NCBI RefSeq assembly: GCF_001720395.1
Contig: NZ_MDTU01000001.1
Location: 827,715-864,146, forward strand
DNA: 36,432 nucleotides
Source: Piscirickettsia litoralis
Lineage (GTDB): Bacteria > Pseudomonadota > Gammaproteobacteria > Piscirickettsiales > Piscirickettsiaceae
Direction: 5' to 3'
Below are positions 21,844-31,626 of this stretch, piece by piece. The position numbers and the translations under genes are program-made. Each line of letters begins with the position of its first letter. Position 1 is the first letter of the stretch. The notes beneath the pieces were generated by a model that saw only the letters and a program-made list of their open reading frames with translations, did not search any database and had not been told where the DNA came from.

Positions 21844-22732
21844 ATGAATTCTCAATTACAATCTTGGCAGCAGCAATTCAACACACACTTAACAACTTGC
21901 ATACAACAAGCCTCCATCGAAGACAGCTTGCTAAAACAAGCGATGCAATACAGTTTGGCAGGAGGTAAACGTATCCGCCCTTTGCTCGTTTATGCAACAG
22001 GACAAGCACTCAATCTCCCCATAGAAAAGCTACACCCCTGTGCCAGTGCTATAGAAATGGTCCATGTCTATTCTCTCATCCATGATGATCTCCCCGCCAT
22101 GGACAACGACGACCTGCGGCGCGGCCGCCCAACCTGCCATAAAGCCTTTGATGAACCCACGGCAATACTTGCTGGCAGCGCATTACAAATGCTAGCCATA
22201 GAGCAGCTTTGCCAAGCTAGCGCCAACAGCAATCTGCCTAACACTCAGCAAATACAACGTATCCAAACACTCTGCCAAGCCAGCGGAGGGGCAGGCATTG
22301 CTGCAGGGCAATCCTTAGATATTCAAGCTGAAAACAGTACTCAGCTCTCTTTACAACAGCTTGAAAGCTTGCATATTTTAAAAACAGGCGCACTAATACG
22401 TGCAAGCGTCCGCTTAGCCGCCTTAACTGACCCGAAGATCACACCAGAAACAATGGACGCACTTGACTCATATGCACTAAAAATAGGTCTTGCCTTCCAA
22501 GTACAAGACGATATTCTTGACCTAGAAAGCTCAACAGAGGCCTTAGGCAAACCCGCCAAAAGTGACTTGAAAAAACAATAAATCCACCTATCCTAGCCTA
22601 TTGGGTATAAAACAAGCGAAAATAAAACTTGAAGAGCTCTATAATGAAGCATTAAACGCACTCTCTCCAATCAACGACGATACTCAGGCATTAGTAGAAA
22701 TTGCCAACCTCATTATCCAACGAAAACATTAG
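21844..22732 (+). CDS. ispA: IspA, farnesyl diphosphate synthase, C-terminal frameshift as read
   Basis: The enzyme condenses IPP with DMAPP/GPP to farnesyl diphosphate for isoprenoid synthesis. It has GGKRIRPLL, the first Asp-rich motif DDLPAMDND (about residues 80-88), QSLDIQAE and the second Asp-rich motif QVQDDILD (about 219-226). The first frame ends at 22581, but one base fewer in the A6 run at 22570-22575 continues it into KSTYPSLLGI, the standard FPP synthase C-terminal motif, and on to ALVEIANLIIQRKH, giving about 295 residues. No xseB or dxs lies beside it, unlike the common arrangement. ispA is normally important for growth, so the break is probably not real. Confidence 0.9.
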
Positions 22733-22925
22733 TCGCTTAATTAAGTTTTTAGATAAAATGGTGATCAATCAGCCTAGCTCATTAAATATATTATTAATCA
22801 ATATATTAACTACTTTACCCGCATTGACTCAACAGACTCATGCTTGATTATTAATAGAAATTGCTCTACATTGATTAGCCTAAATTTAGTCAACACATAG
22901 ACCTAAAGCTCACATGAGGAATGAT
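22733..22925 (+). promoter_or_regulatory. folE2 upstream region with AT-rich dyad
   Basis: Two copies of AATATATT at 22785-22792 and 22800-22807, each self-complementary, are centred 15 bases apart. A TTGACT -35-like box follows at 22824. FolE2 genes in many bacteria are zinc-responsive, but I do not see a convincing Zur box. The region probably contains the folE2 promoter. Confidence 0.3.
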
Positions 22926-23735
22926 ATGCCTACAGCCAGTATTGCGGATATTCAAAGTTCAGAAGACCCTCGCAATATCCCGATCAATCACGTCGGTATC
23001 CGTCAAGTGCGCCACCCTATTCAAGTCTCGGACCGTTCAAATACCGTCCTTGGAACCGTCGGCACCTTCAATATGTATGTTGACCTTCCCGCTCATGTCA
23101 AAGGCACACACATGTCACGCTTTGTTGCCCTACTCCATGAAAGTGAAACGGCCTATTCAGTGCAAAATTTTAATTCTTTAGCATTAGAGATGGCCGAGCG
23201 ACTACAGGCACAAAAAGGGCGAATTGAAATGCAGTTCGCTTATTTTCGCAAAAAAACAGCCCCCATTTCACAACAACAAAGCTATTTGGACTATGAAGTC
23301 ACTTTCTTAGGCAAAGCCAATAACGGCAAAGCAAGCACCCACTTAAAGGTTGTTGTTCCTGTCACCAGCCTGTGCCCATGTTCAAAAGCAATCTCAAAAT
23401 ACGGCGCCCATAATCAGCGCTCTCATATCACTGTTGAAATTGAAACTTGTGATCTTGTTTGGATTGATGATCTTATCGAGCTCGTTGAAGCCCAAGCCTC
23501 AAGTGAACTATATGGTTTGATCAAACGTGCCGATGAAAAATATGTCACAGAAACGGCCTATGAAAACCCTAAATTTGTCGAAGACCTAGTCCGTGATGTC
23601 GCAGAGCAACTCAATAATGATAAGCGCATCACCGCTTACAAGGTCGAATCAGAGAACTTCGAATCGATTCACAACCATTCCGCATATGCAGTGATAGAGC
23701 AACGCAAGGAAGAAGCCAGCAGCACGTCAATTTAA
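22926..23735 (+). CDS. folE2: FolE2, GTP cyclohydrolase IB
   Basis: About 269 residues matching the GCYH-IB family, which makes 7,8-dihydroneopterin triphosphate from GTP for folate and queuosine-type pathways, using metals other than zinc. Features are the central HMSRFVALL and the active-site Cys region [10 protein letters not shown] with YGAHNQRSH after it, and a late [13 protein letters not shown] segment. The start is ATG 22926 (MPTAS), as AGGA lies 5 bases upstream; the in-frame ATG at 22914 precedes that ribosome site. A FolE2 is often the zinc-independent alternative to FolE. No other folate gene is adjacent. Confidence 0.93.
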   Translation: MPTASIADIQSSEDPRNIPINHVGIRQVRHPIQVSDRSNTVLGTVGTFNMYVDLPAHVKGTHMSRFVALLHESETAYSVQNFNSLALEMAERLQAQKGRIEMQFAYFRKKTAPISQQQSYLDYEVTFLGKANNGKASTHLKVVVPVTSLCPCSKAISKYGAHNQRSHITVEIETCDLVWIDDLIELVEAQASSELYGLIKRADEKYVTETAYENPKFVEDLVRDVAEQLNNDKRITAYKVESENFESIHNHSAYAVIEQRKEEASSTSI

Positions 23736-23786
23736 ACACTACACTAGACAATATGGCCAATAAGACTTAATTAAGCTGCCTGACTG

Positions 23787-23792
23787 TATAAT
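23787..23792 (+). promoter_or_regulatory. -10 box upstream of lipoprotein gene
   Basis: A perfect TATAAT precedes the lipoprotein gene by 33 bases; the -35 region (GACTTA at 17 bases) is poor. An AGCTGC/GCAGCT hairpin overlaps it, so it may also be the end signal of folE2. Confidence 0.4.
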
Positions 23793-23825
23793 GCAGCTAT
23801 TAAAAGCGAATAGATAAGGCATATT

Positions 23826-24215
23826 ATGAGGATCTTTGCTGTACTCTTCACGTTAATTCTTCTAGCAGGCTGTGCGACAACTGCGAAGTATCGTGCGCAA
23901 ATCGACCGCTGGAAAGGCCATAATGTCAACGAGTTGATTCAGGCTTGGGGCCCACCCGATACTACGTTTAAAATGCCAAATGGCAATACTTACTATAGTT
24001 ATCGGGTTCATAATGTCAGCAACTTGCCCACCTATTATGTCCCAGGTAGTACCACCGTATCAGACCACGGTGGCAAAACCTATGTGACCAGCTCCGGGGG
24101 CTACCGAACCGGTGGCGGCACCATAGAGTCAAATTGCACAACCTCTTTTCAAATCAGTAAAAAAGGCACCATCGTAGGCACCCACTTTCGTGGTAATGCT
24201 TGCGTCTCAAATTAA
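23826..24215 (+). CDS. Small outer-membrane-type lipoprotein, unknown function
   Basis: The 129-residue protein has a lipoprotein signal peptide with lipobox LAGC (Cys16), followed by Ala, so it is probably lipidated and sorted to the outer membrane. The mature part has a WKGHNVNELIQAWGPPD segment (about 29-45), characteristic of small SmpA/OmlA-like or BamE-like lipoproteins, then YYSYRVHNVSN, a Gly/Thr-rich stretch and a NGN-type middle. AAGG lies 6 bases before the ATG. It stands alone between folE2 and the chemoreceptor. The family assignment is weak. Confidence 0.75.
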   Translation: MRIFAVLFTLILLAGCATTAKYRAQIDRWKGHNVNELIQAWGPPDTTFKMPNGNTYYSYRVHNVSNLPTYYVPGSTTVSDHGGKTYVTSSGGYRTGGGTIESNCTTSFQISKKGTIVGTHFRGNACVSN

Positions 24216-24227
24216 TGCCGCTAATTC

Positions 24228-24259
24228 CCCCTAACTTCAACTAGACTAGTGGTTAGGGG
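24228..24259. other. Nested inverted repeat after lipoprotein gene
   Basis: CCCCTAAC / GTTAGGGG flanks a second small repeat (ACTAG-A-CTAGT). The structure is 12 bases past the stop and could fold strongly, but no T run follows. It may be a terminator or a transcript-stability element. Confidence 0.45.
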
Positions 24260-24326
24260 TGAGTAGACATGAAGTCGTCAAGCTTTCATCGCAGGAGGCA
24301 AGACAACAAGAGGCGTAAAGCAATAG

Positions 24327-25967
24327 ATGACAATCAAGGCACTAGCAAACAGCTTACAATTTAAAATCTATATCCTGCTTGCAGCCGTGATTACGGCTAC
24401 ACTCACTGTCACTGGCATTATTGAGTACCTCGGCGATAAAAAATCACTCCAACAACAATTGCGTGAAGATGCAATGATTTCCAGCAAACGCATTGCCTCC
24501 AGCCTTGCAGAGCCGTTATGGAATCTCAGTCGCACCCAAGTCCTCGCCATCTTAAAATCTAATTTAAAATCTCGTGAAATTCAGGCCTTGCAAATCAAGC
24601 TTAAACCTAGCAATGCCATCATTGCGATTTACAAAGACAACGACGGTAAGATGGTTCAACTATCAAAGCCGATTGCCAGCAACAATGACAGTATCTCTTT
24701 ACCGATCAAATATCGGGGCGAAACTGTCGGCAATTTGACTTATTTTATTGATGCATCAAGCATTAATGATTCCTTAAACAGTGTTATTTATAAGCAGATA
24801 CTCCAGACATTGATCCTAAATTTTTTAATTATTGCAGCCACTTATATTTTAATTTCAAGAATTATTATTAAGCCACTTTTGGAAATATCAAATGCAATCA
24901 ACACCATTGTTGAAGGTGAAGAAGATTTAAGCCAGCGTGTTAATATCAAAAATTTCAGCAATGAAATCGCCTTTCTTGGTAATGGCTTTAACCGCTTTGC
25001 TTATAAAGTCAGCCAAATGATCAAGCGAGTGGCTTATGATGCTAAAAATATTACAAAAGAAGCGCAACATATTGCCAAAGCCAATCGAGGCATTGATGTA
25101 CACATGAATAACCAGAGTTCTTCCCTACGTTCTGTTGGTTATTCAATGTCTGATATTGAGCAATCCAACACTGAAATCGAGCGCCTCGTCTATCACGCAG
25201 CTCAAAAAGCGACGGATTCAGCACAAGCGGCTGATCGTGGAGGAACGATCGTTCGCCGCAATATTGAAAATATGGAAGAGATTAGTCGTTCAGTACACAC
25301 TTCTGCGGCGGGATTATCACGCTTAGCGGAGCTCGGTGAAGCGATTAATAGTGTTGTCGATACGATTGAAATCATCGCTAAACAAACGGACTTACTCGCA
25401 CTGAATGCAGCCATTGAGGCGGCACGTGCTGGCGAAAAAGGTCGTGGTTTTGCTGTGGTTGCCGATGAAGTCAGAAAGCTTGCGATTCGCACTGCAGATG
25501 CCACCCGAGAGGTTGCTCCTGCCATCGAGGCGATTAACATCGAAGTGCATCATACCGTTGACGCGATGCATGAAGGTGTCAATCAAGTCCTTCTTGGTGT
25601 AGACGAAGTCTCCGAAGCCGGTGAAATCCTCGAGTTAATCATTCAAAGTGCAGCAGAAGTGAACGTAGCAACTCAGCAAATCGCGACCGCTATCGCCACT
25701 CAAAATGAAGAAACCGTCGCAATTTCTAGCTGCATGTACGACAGTTTAGAGGATATCGAAGTCCTCAAAGACGATACCAATCAAGCTTCACACTCAGCAT
25801 CTACTCTAAAACAACGCGCAACTCAGCTAATGAAAACAATTTCAGCCTTCCGCCTTCCTAACAATAATTCAGAGGATCACTCTGAAAAGCACTCGAAATC
25901 CACTCAGCAACGCCATGCGAGCAATAGAGAATCTTCAAAAAAAGACGATTCTGACACAACTGACTAA
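24327..25967 (+). CDS. Methyl-accepting chemotaxis protein
   Basis: The 546-residue chemoreceptor has a first membrane helix (about 13-33), a periplasmic sensor segment (about 34-155), a second helix (about 158-178), a HAMP domain and a cytoplasmic signalling hairpin. The hairpin tip is clear: [39 protein letters not shown] (about 349-390). The C-terminal tail is polar and charged with many Ser, Glu and Lys. It sits alone, with no Che genes in view, so it probably feeds a pathway encoded elsewhere that drives the MotAB motor. An AGGAGG site lies far upstream (24294); AGAGG about 13 bases before the ATG is the nearer one. Confidence 0.93.
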   Translation: MTIKALANSLQFKIYILLAAVITATLTVTGIIEYLGDKKSLQQQLREDAMISSKRIASSLAEPLWNLSRTQVLAILKSNLKSREIQALQIKLKPSNAIIAIYKDNDGKMVQLSKPIASNNDSISLPIKYRGETVGNLTYFIDASSINDSLNSVIYKQILQTLILNFLIIAATYILISRIIIKPLLEISNAINTIVEGEEDLSQRVNIKNFSNEIAFLGNGFNRFAYKVSQMIKRVAYDAKNITKEAQHIAKANRGIDVHMNNQSSSLRSVGYSMSDIEQSNTEIERLVYHAAQKATDSAQAADRGGTIVRRNIENMEEISRSVHTSAAGLSRLAELGEAINSVVDTIEIIAKQTDLLALNAAIEAARAGEKGRGFAVVADEVRKLAIRTADATREVAPAIEAINIEVHHTVDAMHEGVNQVLLGVDEVSEAGEILELIIQSAAEVNVATQQIATAIATQNEETVAISSCMYDSLEDIEVLKDDTNQASHSASTLKQRATQLMKTISAFRLPNNNSEDHSEKHSKSTQQRHASNRESSKKDDSDTTD

Positions 25968-25973
25968 AATAAA

Positions 25974-25997
25974 AATCACAATCACAATCACAATCAC
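25974..25997. repeat. Four tandem copies of AATCAC
   Basis: The hexamer AATCAC repeats four times in a row just after the chemoreceptor stop. It has no coding role and is a possible slippage site. Confidence 0.7.
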
Positions 25998-26123
25998 CCA
26001 CAAAAGTACCGCAACTAATAGGCCCGAGCAAGTTTAAATCACTCGCTTATCTTTTCTTTTTTAGCGCATTTTTCTCAAATTGGGCTAGACTTCTAAACAA
26101 AGTACGCGCAAGAGCATAACTCC

Positions 26124-27084
26124 ATGAAAGCGATGATCATCAACCAATTTGGTGACTCTGATGTACTCCAACTCGCCGATCTTCCTATCCCAACAATTAA
26201 AGAGGACGAGATTCTAATACAAGTCTCACACACTAGCGTAAATCCTGCAGATTGGAAAATACGCGCAGGGCTCTACGAATATTTACTCCCCTATGAGTTT
26301 CCAATCGTTTTAGGTTGGGATGCTGCTGGAACCGTGAGCGAAGTCGGCAGCAAAGTCAATCAGTTTAAAAAAGGGGACCGGGTCTTTTCTTATTGTCGCA
26401 AACCCATCATCCAACACGGCAGTTATGCCGAGTATCTAGCCATCGATGCCGATGCCGTCGCCAGCATTCCAAATAATATTAGCTTTGCAGAAGCTGCCAC
26501 CATTCCAATGACAGGCCTCACGGTGTGGCAGTGCTTATTTGAAACCATCCGCTTAAGCGCCGGCCAAAAAATACTCATTCACGGAGGAGCTGGAGGCATC
26601 GGCAGCATCGCGATACAGCTTGCTAAATTGCAACAAACAACAGTTTATACAACAGCCAGTCCACATAACCATGATTATGTTTATAGTTTAGGTGCGGATG
26701 TTGCCATTGATTATCATAGCCAAGACTTTGTTAAAGAAGTTGAAGCGCGAGAGCCTGCAGGCATCGACCTTGTTTTAGATACCCGGGGTGGTGAAGTCCA
26801 ACGTGAAAGTTATCAAATTATAAAAAAAGGGGGGTCATTTAATCTCTTTAGTCATGCCACCCGATGATAATGAAGCCGCAGCTCATCAAGTGCATGCTGA
26901 TTTTGTCTTTGGCTACCCTAATGGTGATCAATTACGAGAGCTCGCTAAATTATTAGAAAAAGGACGGCTAAAACCAACGATCTATGAAGAAATGAGTCTA
27001 GAGGGAGCGGCGATTGCTCATGACATGAATCGCGATGGCCGACTCGAACGAGGCAAACTTGTACTGCATATTACACCTGGCTAA
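26124..27084 (+). pseudogene. Quinone/NADP-dependent oxidoreductase (MDR family), frame-disrupted
   Basis: The protein is a zinc-independent medium-chain alcohol dehydrogenase/quinone oxidoreductase relative: MKAMIINQFGD start, GWDAAGTVSEVG, a Rossmann GGAGGIGSIAIQLAK (about 150-165), DVAIDY and a C-terminal LERGKLVLHI. It is full length (about 319 residues) when joined. The frame breaks in the G6 run at 26829-26834 (one G too many); removing one G gives GGHLISLVMPPDDNEAAAH, which fits the family. The first frame alone ends at 26867 and the second starts at 26854. It is a single gene with its own upstream region; substrate unknown. The ribosome site is weak. Confidence 0.85.
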
Positions 27085-27091
27085 AGCCCGA

Positions 27092-27979
27092 CTAACTTGC
27101 TTTTTTAATTTGCGCCTCACTTGCTCGAACAAACCCTCGATCCAGAGCACATTGCACCGCGCAAACTAATTCTTCCAAGTAATGCTCAGAAAGCATCATA
27201 TAATCTAAAATAACATCTTTAACTTTAGCCCACTCATAATCGTCCAATTCAGCACCGAGTTTAAAATGCAGCTGGCAAATATGCTCAGAAATCTTTAAAA
27301 CAGCGAGCAACAGATCAACTTTGTTTTGTTCATTCGCCCGATGAATACTGTTTAAGCGTTCGATATTATGGTGATCTCGGATCGCCTCACAAACTTCAGC
27401 AGGCAACTTCCAATTGCGTGCTAATAAATATCCTGTCACCGCATGATTCGTATCATATTGTTTATTTTCAACCTGAGTAATAGACTCATACTGGCTCGCA
27501 TAGGCCTCTTTCATCGTACTTAAATAATTGGGCCACTTTAAGGCAAGCATAGGAATAGCTGCATTATGAAACAAACCAAGGTTATAGGCCTCATCTCGAG
27601 TTAAATTAAGACGTAACTGTTCAGCAACCTCTCGACAAGCAATCGCAACCTCTCTGGCGCTTTGCCAAAAACAAATCAGATGTGTAGTTTCCCGGTGTTG
27701 AAACACCGAACGTAATAATAGGCTATTGACCAATCCCATCACTTCATCTAAGCCGATAGATTCAACAGCCTGATGTATCGAGTAATAAACCTCACCACTT
27801 TCTTGATTATTTGCAAGTTTTAACACTTCTGCTGACATAGCAGGGTCTTGGCAAATTACATCAGCCATCGCATGAATATCCGGAGTGACCTCCCGAATAC
27901 GCTGCATCAAATGAGGCTGAGGAGGGATCACCAATGTACGTTTTAAAAAAAGTGGAATATTTTCATCAGACTCCCCCAT
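27092..27979 (-). CDS. HDOD-domain protein
   Basis: About 295 residues. The start at MGESDEN (27979) follows GGGGG by 6-9 bases; a longer in-frame start at 28054 is less likely. A central HDOD domain (about 20-220) has LVIPPQP, DPAMSAEVLKLANN and NLGLFHNAAIPML; the His-Asp pair is present only as a degenerate H..H..D pattern, as in other HDOD proteins, so hydrolysis is not expected. HDOD proteins relay signals in c-di-GMP, motility and stress networks. No other domain follows. It diverges from the moxR operon start by about 120 bases. Confidence 0.85.
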   Translation of the reverse strand: MGESDENIPLFLKRTLVIPPQPHLMQRIREVTPDIHAMADVICQDPAMSAEVLKLANNQESGEVYYSIHQAVESIGLDEVMGLVNSLLLRSVFQHRETTHLICFWQSAREVAIACREVAEQLRLNLTRDEAYNLGLFHNAAIPMLALKWPNYLSTMKEAYASQYESITQVENKQYDTNHAVTGYLLARNWKLPAEVCEAIRDHHNIERLNSIHRANEQNKVDLLLAVLKISEHICQLHFKLGAELDDYEWAKVKDVILDYMMLSEHYLEELVCAVQCALDRGFVRASEAQIKKAS

Positions 27980-28097
27980 AGCGCCCCCTTTGTTTATGGT
28001 ACACAGACCTAAGTATAGTCTAATTTTCAACCAAGGCTTTACATCTTTAAGCAAATGAGTATGATTTTAATTAAAGGCATATAGGCAGGGAGATGGT

Positions 28098-29089
28098 ATG
28101 CCCTTGGACCCCCAAAACACAAGTCAAACATCACTTAAAGATCAATTTGTTACCTTACAAGATGAGCTAAAACAGCACATTATCGGTCAGCAAGAACTTT
28201 TGACCATGCTGCAGATTGCCTTGCTTGCTGACGGCCATCTCATCGTTGAAGGCGCGCCCGGGCTAGCCAAGACCACAGCAATTAAAACACTCGCCCACTT
28301 CATTGAAGGTGACTTTCAACGCATCCAATTTACGCCGGACCTGCTGCCTTCTGATATCACCGGAACGGATGTCTTTCGCCCCCAAACCGGTGAATTCTAC
28401 TTCCAGCAAGGTCCACTCTTCCACTCGATTATTCTTGCCGATGAGATTAACCGCGCGCCGGCAAAAGTTCAGTCCGCACTCTTAGAAGCGATGGGTGAGC
28501 GACAAATCACGGTCGGCCGTAGTACGTATAACCTGCCTAAACTCTTTCTGGTCATGGCGACTCAAAATCCCACTTGAACAAGAGGGTACTTTTCCTCTTC
28601 CTGAAGCCCAGCTTGATCGGTTTTTGACTGCATATTGAGCTCGACTACCCTAACAACACAGAAGAAGCAGATATTTTAAGGCTGGTTCGACAGGAAACGG
28701 CTTCTTTACAAGCTGCAACAAAAAATTCTTTAAATCAAGAGACTATTTTCTCAGCACGCCAAGAATGCTTTAATATTTTTCTATCACCAGCCATAGAAGA
28801 GTACATCGTCCAGCTCGTGATCGCCACACGCACGCCCGAAAAATATAACCAAGAGCTTGCAAACTGGCTACGCATCGGTGCGAGCCCACGAGCGACTATC
28901 GCCCTAGAACGCTGTGCTCGCGCTCATGCTTGGCTGGCCGGACGTGACTATATTGCCCCCGAGGATGTCCACAACGTCATATTCAATGTACTAAGGCACC
29001 GCCTCTTACTCAGCTTCGAGGCCGAAGCTCAAGGCATCACGGCCAATCGGTGCATTCAACGCATTCTGGAGACCGTCCCTACCCCCTAA
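28098..29089 (+). pseudogene. MoxR-family AAA+ ATPase, frame-disrupted
   Basis: The joined product is about 329 residues, typical for MoxR. It has Walker A-like GAPGLAKTT (about 53-61), Walker [20 protein letters not shown], a [19 protein letters not shown] signature once corrected, and a C-terminal lid ending SFEAEAQGI. The frame first breaks at CCC 28569-28571 (one C too many, then NPLEQEG restores). A second extra base lies at 28626-28627 (ttGActg), where removing either base gives [13 protein letters not shown]. This second break is not a homopolymer. A GGGAG ribosome site precedes the ATG. It opens the bat operon; MoxR is thought to work with the VWA proteins as a chaperone for complex assembly. 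Confidence 0.88.
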
Positions 29090-29103
29090 GGAGATCACTG
29101 AAG

Positions 29104-30042
29104 ATGTTAGCGAAAACTCATCGTATCGAACCCTCCAAAGGCACTCAAAGTCATATGGCTGACTTGCTACAACTCACCCAACAAGCACGTCGCCTCCCCA
29201 TGCGCTTAGCCCATTTAGCCAAAAGCCCGACCTCAGGCCCCCACCCTTCTATCTTTCGTGGCCGAGGAATGGACTTCGAAGAGGTTCGTCACTATCAGCC
29301 TGGTGATGATGTCCGTGCTATCGATTGGCGTGTCACCGCTCGCACAGGTCAGATGCACACTAAAATTTTCCGTGAAGAGCGTGAGCGGCCTTTTCACTTT
29401 ATCGTCGATCATAGCCAAAGCATGCAATTTGGTACCCGGGTCTGCTTTAAATCTGTCATGGCTGACCATTGCTGCGCAGCTTTAGCCTGGCTTGCCTTTC
29501 ATCATGGCCATCGCACTGGCGGTGCTATCGTTCACGATCAACCCATCTGGTTAAAAAGCCAAGCAGGTAAGCGCGGTCTGTTTGCCTTATTGAACAAGAT
29601 GACTGAAACTCACGCCCCCACCCAAAACCAACAACTCACTCGGACCCTCGAGCAATTTATTCACCATAGTCGAGGTGGTGAAATTTTAATTATTTTTTCT
29701 GACATTTTTTGATTTTTCTAAGAAAGCTCAAAATTTATTAAAACAATTGTCTTATCATTATGATATGGCATGTATACAAATATTAGACCCACTAGAGCAA
29801 CAATTAAAACAACAAGGCAGTTATAACTTTTTCAGATGGGAAGCAAATGGTCAATATCCACATCAATTCAAGCAAAGACTCTGAGCACTACAGCCAATAC
29901 ATGAGTCATTTACTCGCAGAAAAACATGACTTTTTCATGCAAAAATGGCATTGCCTGCTGCACAATCTCTACTGATCAAGATCCTATTTTAGCACTCGAG
30001 CAAGCCATCACCGATCAGCCCTTATTAAGAAAGCAATTATAA
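29104..30042 (+). pseudogene. DUF58 protein (Bat-operon), frame-disrupted
   Basis: The DUF58 motif block is intact: FRGRGMDFEEVRHYQPGDDV, IDWRVTARTG, and VDHSQSM, a VWA-like DxSxS site. The joined length is about 311 residues. Three runs carry one extra base each: T6 29705-29710, T5 29828-29832 and A5 29941-29945; removing them gives SDIFDFSKKAQN, NFSDGKQMVNI and MQNGIACCTISTDQDP in order to a TAA at 30042. The start ATG 29104 has AGGAG 10 bases upstream and lies 14 bases after moxR. DUF58 proteins always accompany MoxR and are thought to be its substrate-side partner. Confidence 0.85.
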
Positions 30043-30107
30043 TATTTAAAATAAGGTGCAATAGAATAGAGTACAATATCAAGATAAAGTAGGTTTTATA
30101 TATAAAA

Positions 30108-30596
30108 ATGACAAACCCACTTCATGCTCTAAAAGATATTCACACACCCGCGGCAATCAGCAGCTGGCCTCCTGCACCTGGCTGGATTCTCCTCACTATT
30201 ATCACGTTAGTCGTTATTATTATTTTTCTTTATTATTTAAAAAAGCGCTTTCACTACTACCAAGCTAAATCCCAAGCTTTAAAAATTCTAGAAACAATTA
30301 ACCCTGTTAATCATTCAGCACAAAAAAAATCACCCGCTCAAGCCTATACTAACCATGCCCAAGCCTATAATGCTTTATTAAAAAGAGTTGCCCAACATTA
30401 CTTTCCAAATGAGTCAAATATAGCAACGCTTTCTGAAAAACGTTGGGTTGAATTTTTAGTCTCCAAACTACCTGAAAAATACAAGAAGTTGGCTAATATA
30501 CAAGCTAATAATCTAGTCACTAGCCTATATCGCCCGATTAAAACAGAGACAGAACTTCGGCAATTTATTCGATTATGGATTAAGGAGTGCCTATGA
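30108..30596 (+). CDS. DUF4381 membrane protein of the bat operon
   Basis: The 162-residue protein opens MTNPLHALKDIHTPAAISSWPPAPGW, typical of DUF4381, followed by one membrane helix (about residues 25-45, ILLTIITLVVIIIFLYYL) and a cytoplasmic or periplasmic helical domain. It sits between DUF58 and batA, the usual position. Its TGA overlaps the batA ATG (ATGA, 30593-30596), with AGGAG at 30582-30586 for the next gene. 65 bases separate it from the DUF58 gene. The biochemical role is unknown. Confidence 0.85.
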   Translation: MTNPLHALKDIHTPAAISSWPPAPGWILLTIITLVVIIIFLYYLKKRFHYYQAKSQALKILETINPVNHSAQKKSPAQAYTNHAQAYNALLKRVAQHYFPNESNIATLSEKRWVEFLVSKLPEKYKKLANIQANNLVTSLYRPIKTETELRQFIRLWIKECL

Positions 30597-31626
30597 TCCA
30601 CTTTATCTGGCCCTGGTTTTTTGTCTTGCTTCCTTTGCCTTTTCTTGCTCCTTTTATCTTACCGCATGCGAAAAAAAATCAGCCCGCCTTAAAGGTTCCC
30701 TTTTTTGAATCAACTCAACCACCTCACTGAAAGCAAACAGGTTAATAAACAGAAAAAAAAATAAACGCTTTGCCTATATTATTTGGGCATTGCTTATTGT
30801 TGCCGCTGCAAACCCGGTTTGGATTGGTCCTGCAGTTTATAATCCCATAGCCGGCCGCAATATCTTACTTGCCGTCGATATTTCAGGCAGTATGAAAGAA
30901 AAAGACATGTATTTAAACAACCATCCAGCAACACGCCTAGCTGTTGTTAAAAAGGCCGCCTCCTATTTTATTAAAAATCGCAAACAAGATCGTCTCGGCT
31001 TAATCTTATTTGGCTCCAAAGCCTACCTTCGCACCCCTTTGACCTTCGACCGCACCACCGTGCTAACCATGTTAAACAATGCAACCGTCGGCCTTGCCGG
31101 ACAAAAAACGGCCATTGGCGATGCCATTGGCCTATCCATAAAAACTTTAATCAAATATCCCCAAAAAAGTCGCGTGCTGATTCTATTGACCGATGGCACC
31201 AGTAATAGCGGCGCACTATCGCCCATGCTGGCCGCAAAGCTTGCTCGCACAGAAGGCATCAAAATTTACACAATTGGCCTCGGTGCTAATAAAATGCCTG
31301 TTCAAACTCCCTTCGGCACTCGCTATATTAACCCCTCTCATAGCCTCGATATAAAAACTTTACAACAAATTGCCAAAACAACTGATGGGCAATTTTTCCG
31401 CGCTCAAAACCTCAACTCACTCAACAAGATTTACAAAGCCATCGATGCCCTCGAACCTTCAGAGTCAAAATCACAGAGCTTCAGGCCCGAACAGCCTTTA
31501 TATCAATGGCCATTGACGACTGCACTATTGCTCAGCCTAATTTTTAGCTTAGGGTTTATATCGTTAAAACCCAGTCAAAAATTCAGCACAAAAAAAATCA
31601 ATAACAAGGAGGGTGAACAATGCTAA
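30593..31626 (+). pseudogene. batA: BatA-like VWA-domain membrane protein, frame-disrupted
   Basis: The joined product is about 343 residues: two N-terminal hydrophobic segments, then a VWA domain with the MIDAS motif DISGSM (DxSxS intact), LTDGTS, and a C-terminal membrane helix near FSLGFIS. Two runs carry an extra base: T6 30701-30706 and A9 30753-30761; correction gives LTESKQVNKQ then KKNKRFAYIIWALL. Bat proteins (Bacteroides aerotolerance) are inner-membrane proteins with periplasmic VWA domains. The ATG overlaps the previous stop and the gene's end overlaps batB by 7 bases, so it is tightly coupled. Confidence 0.88.
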
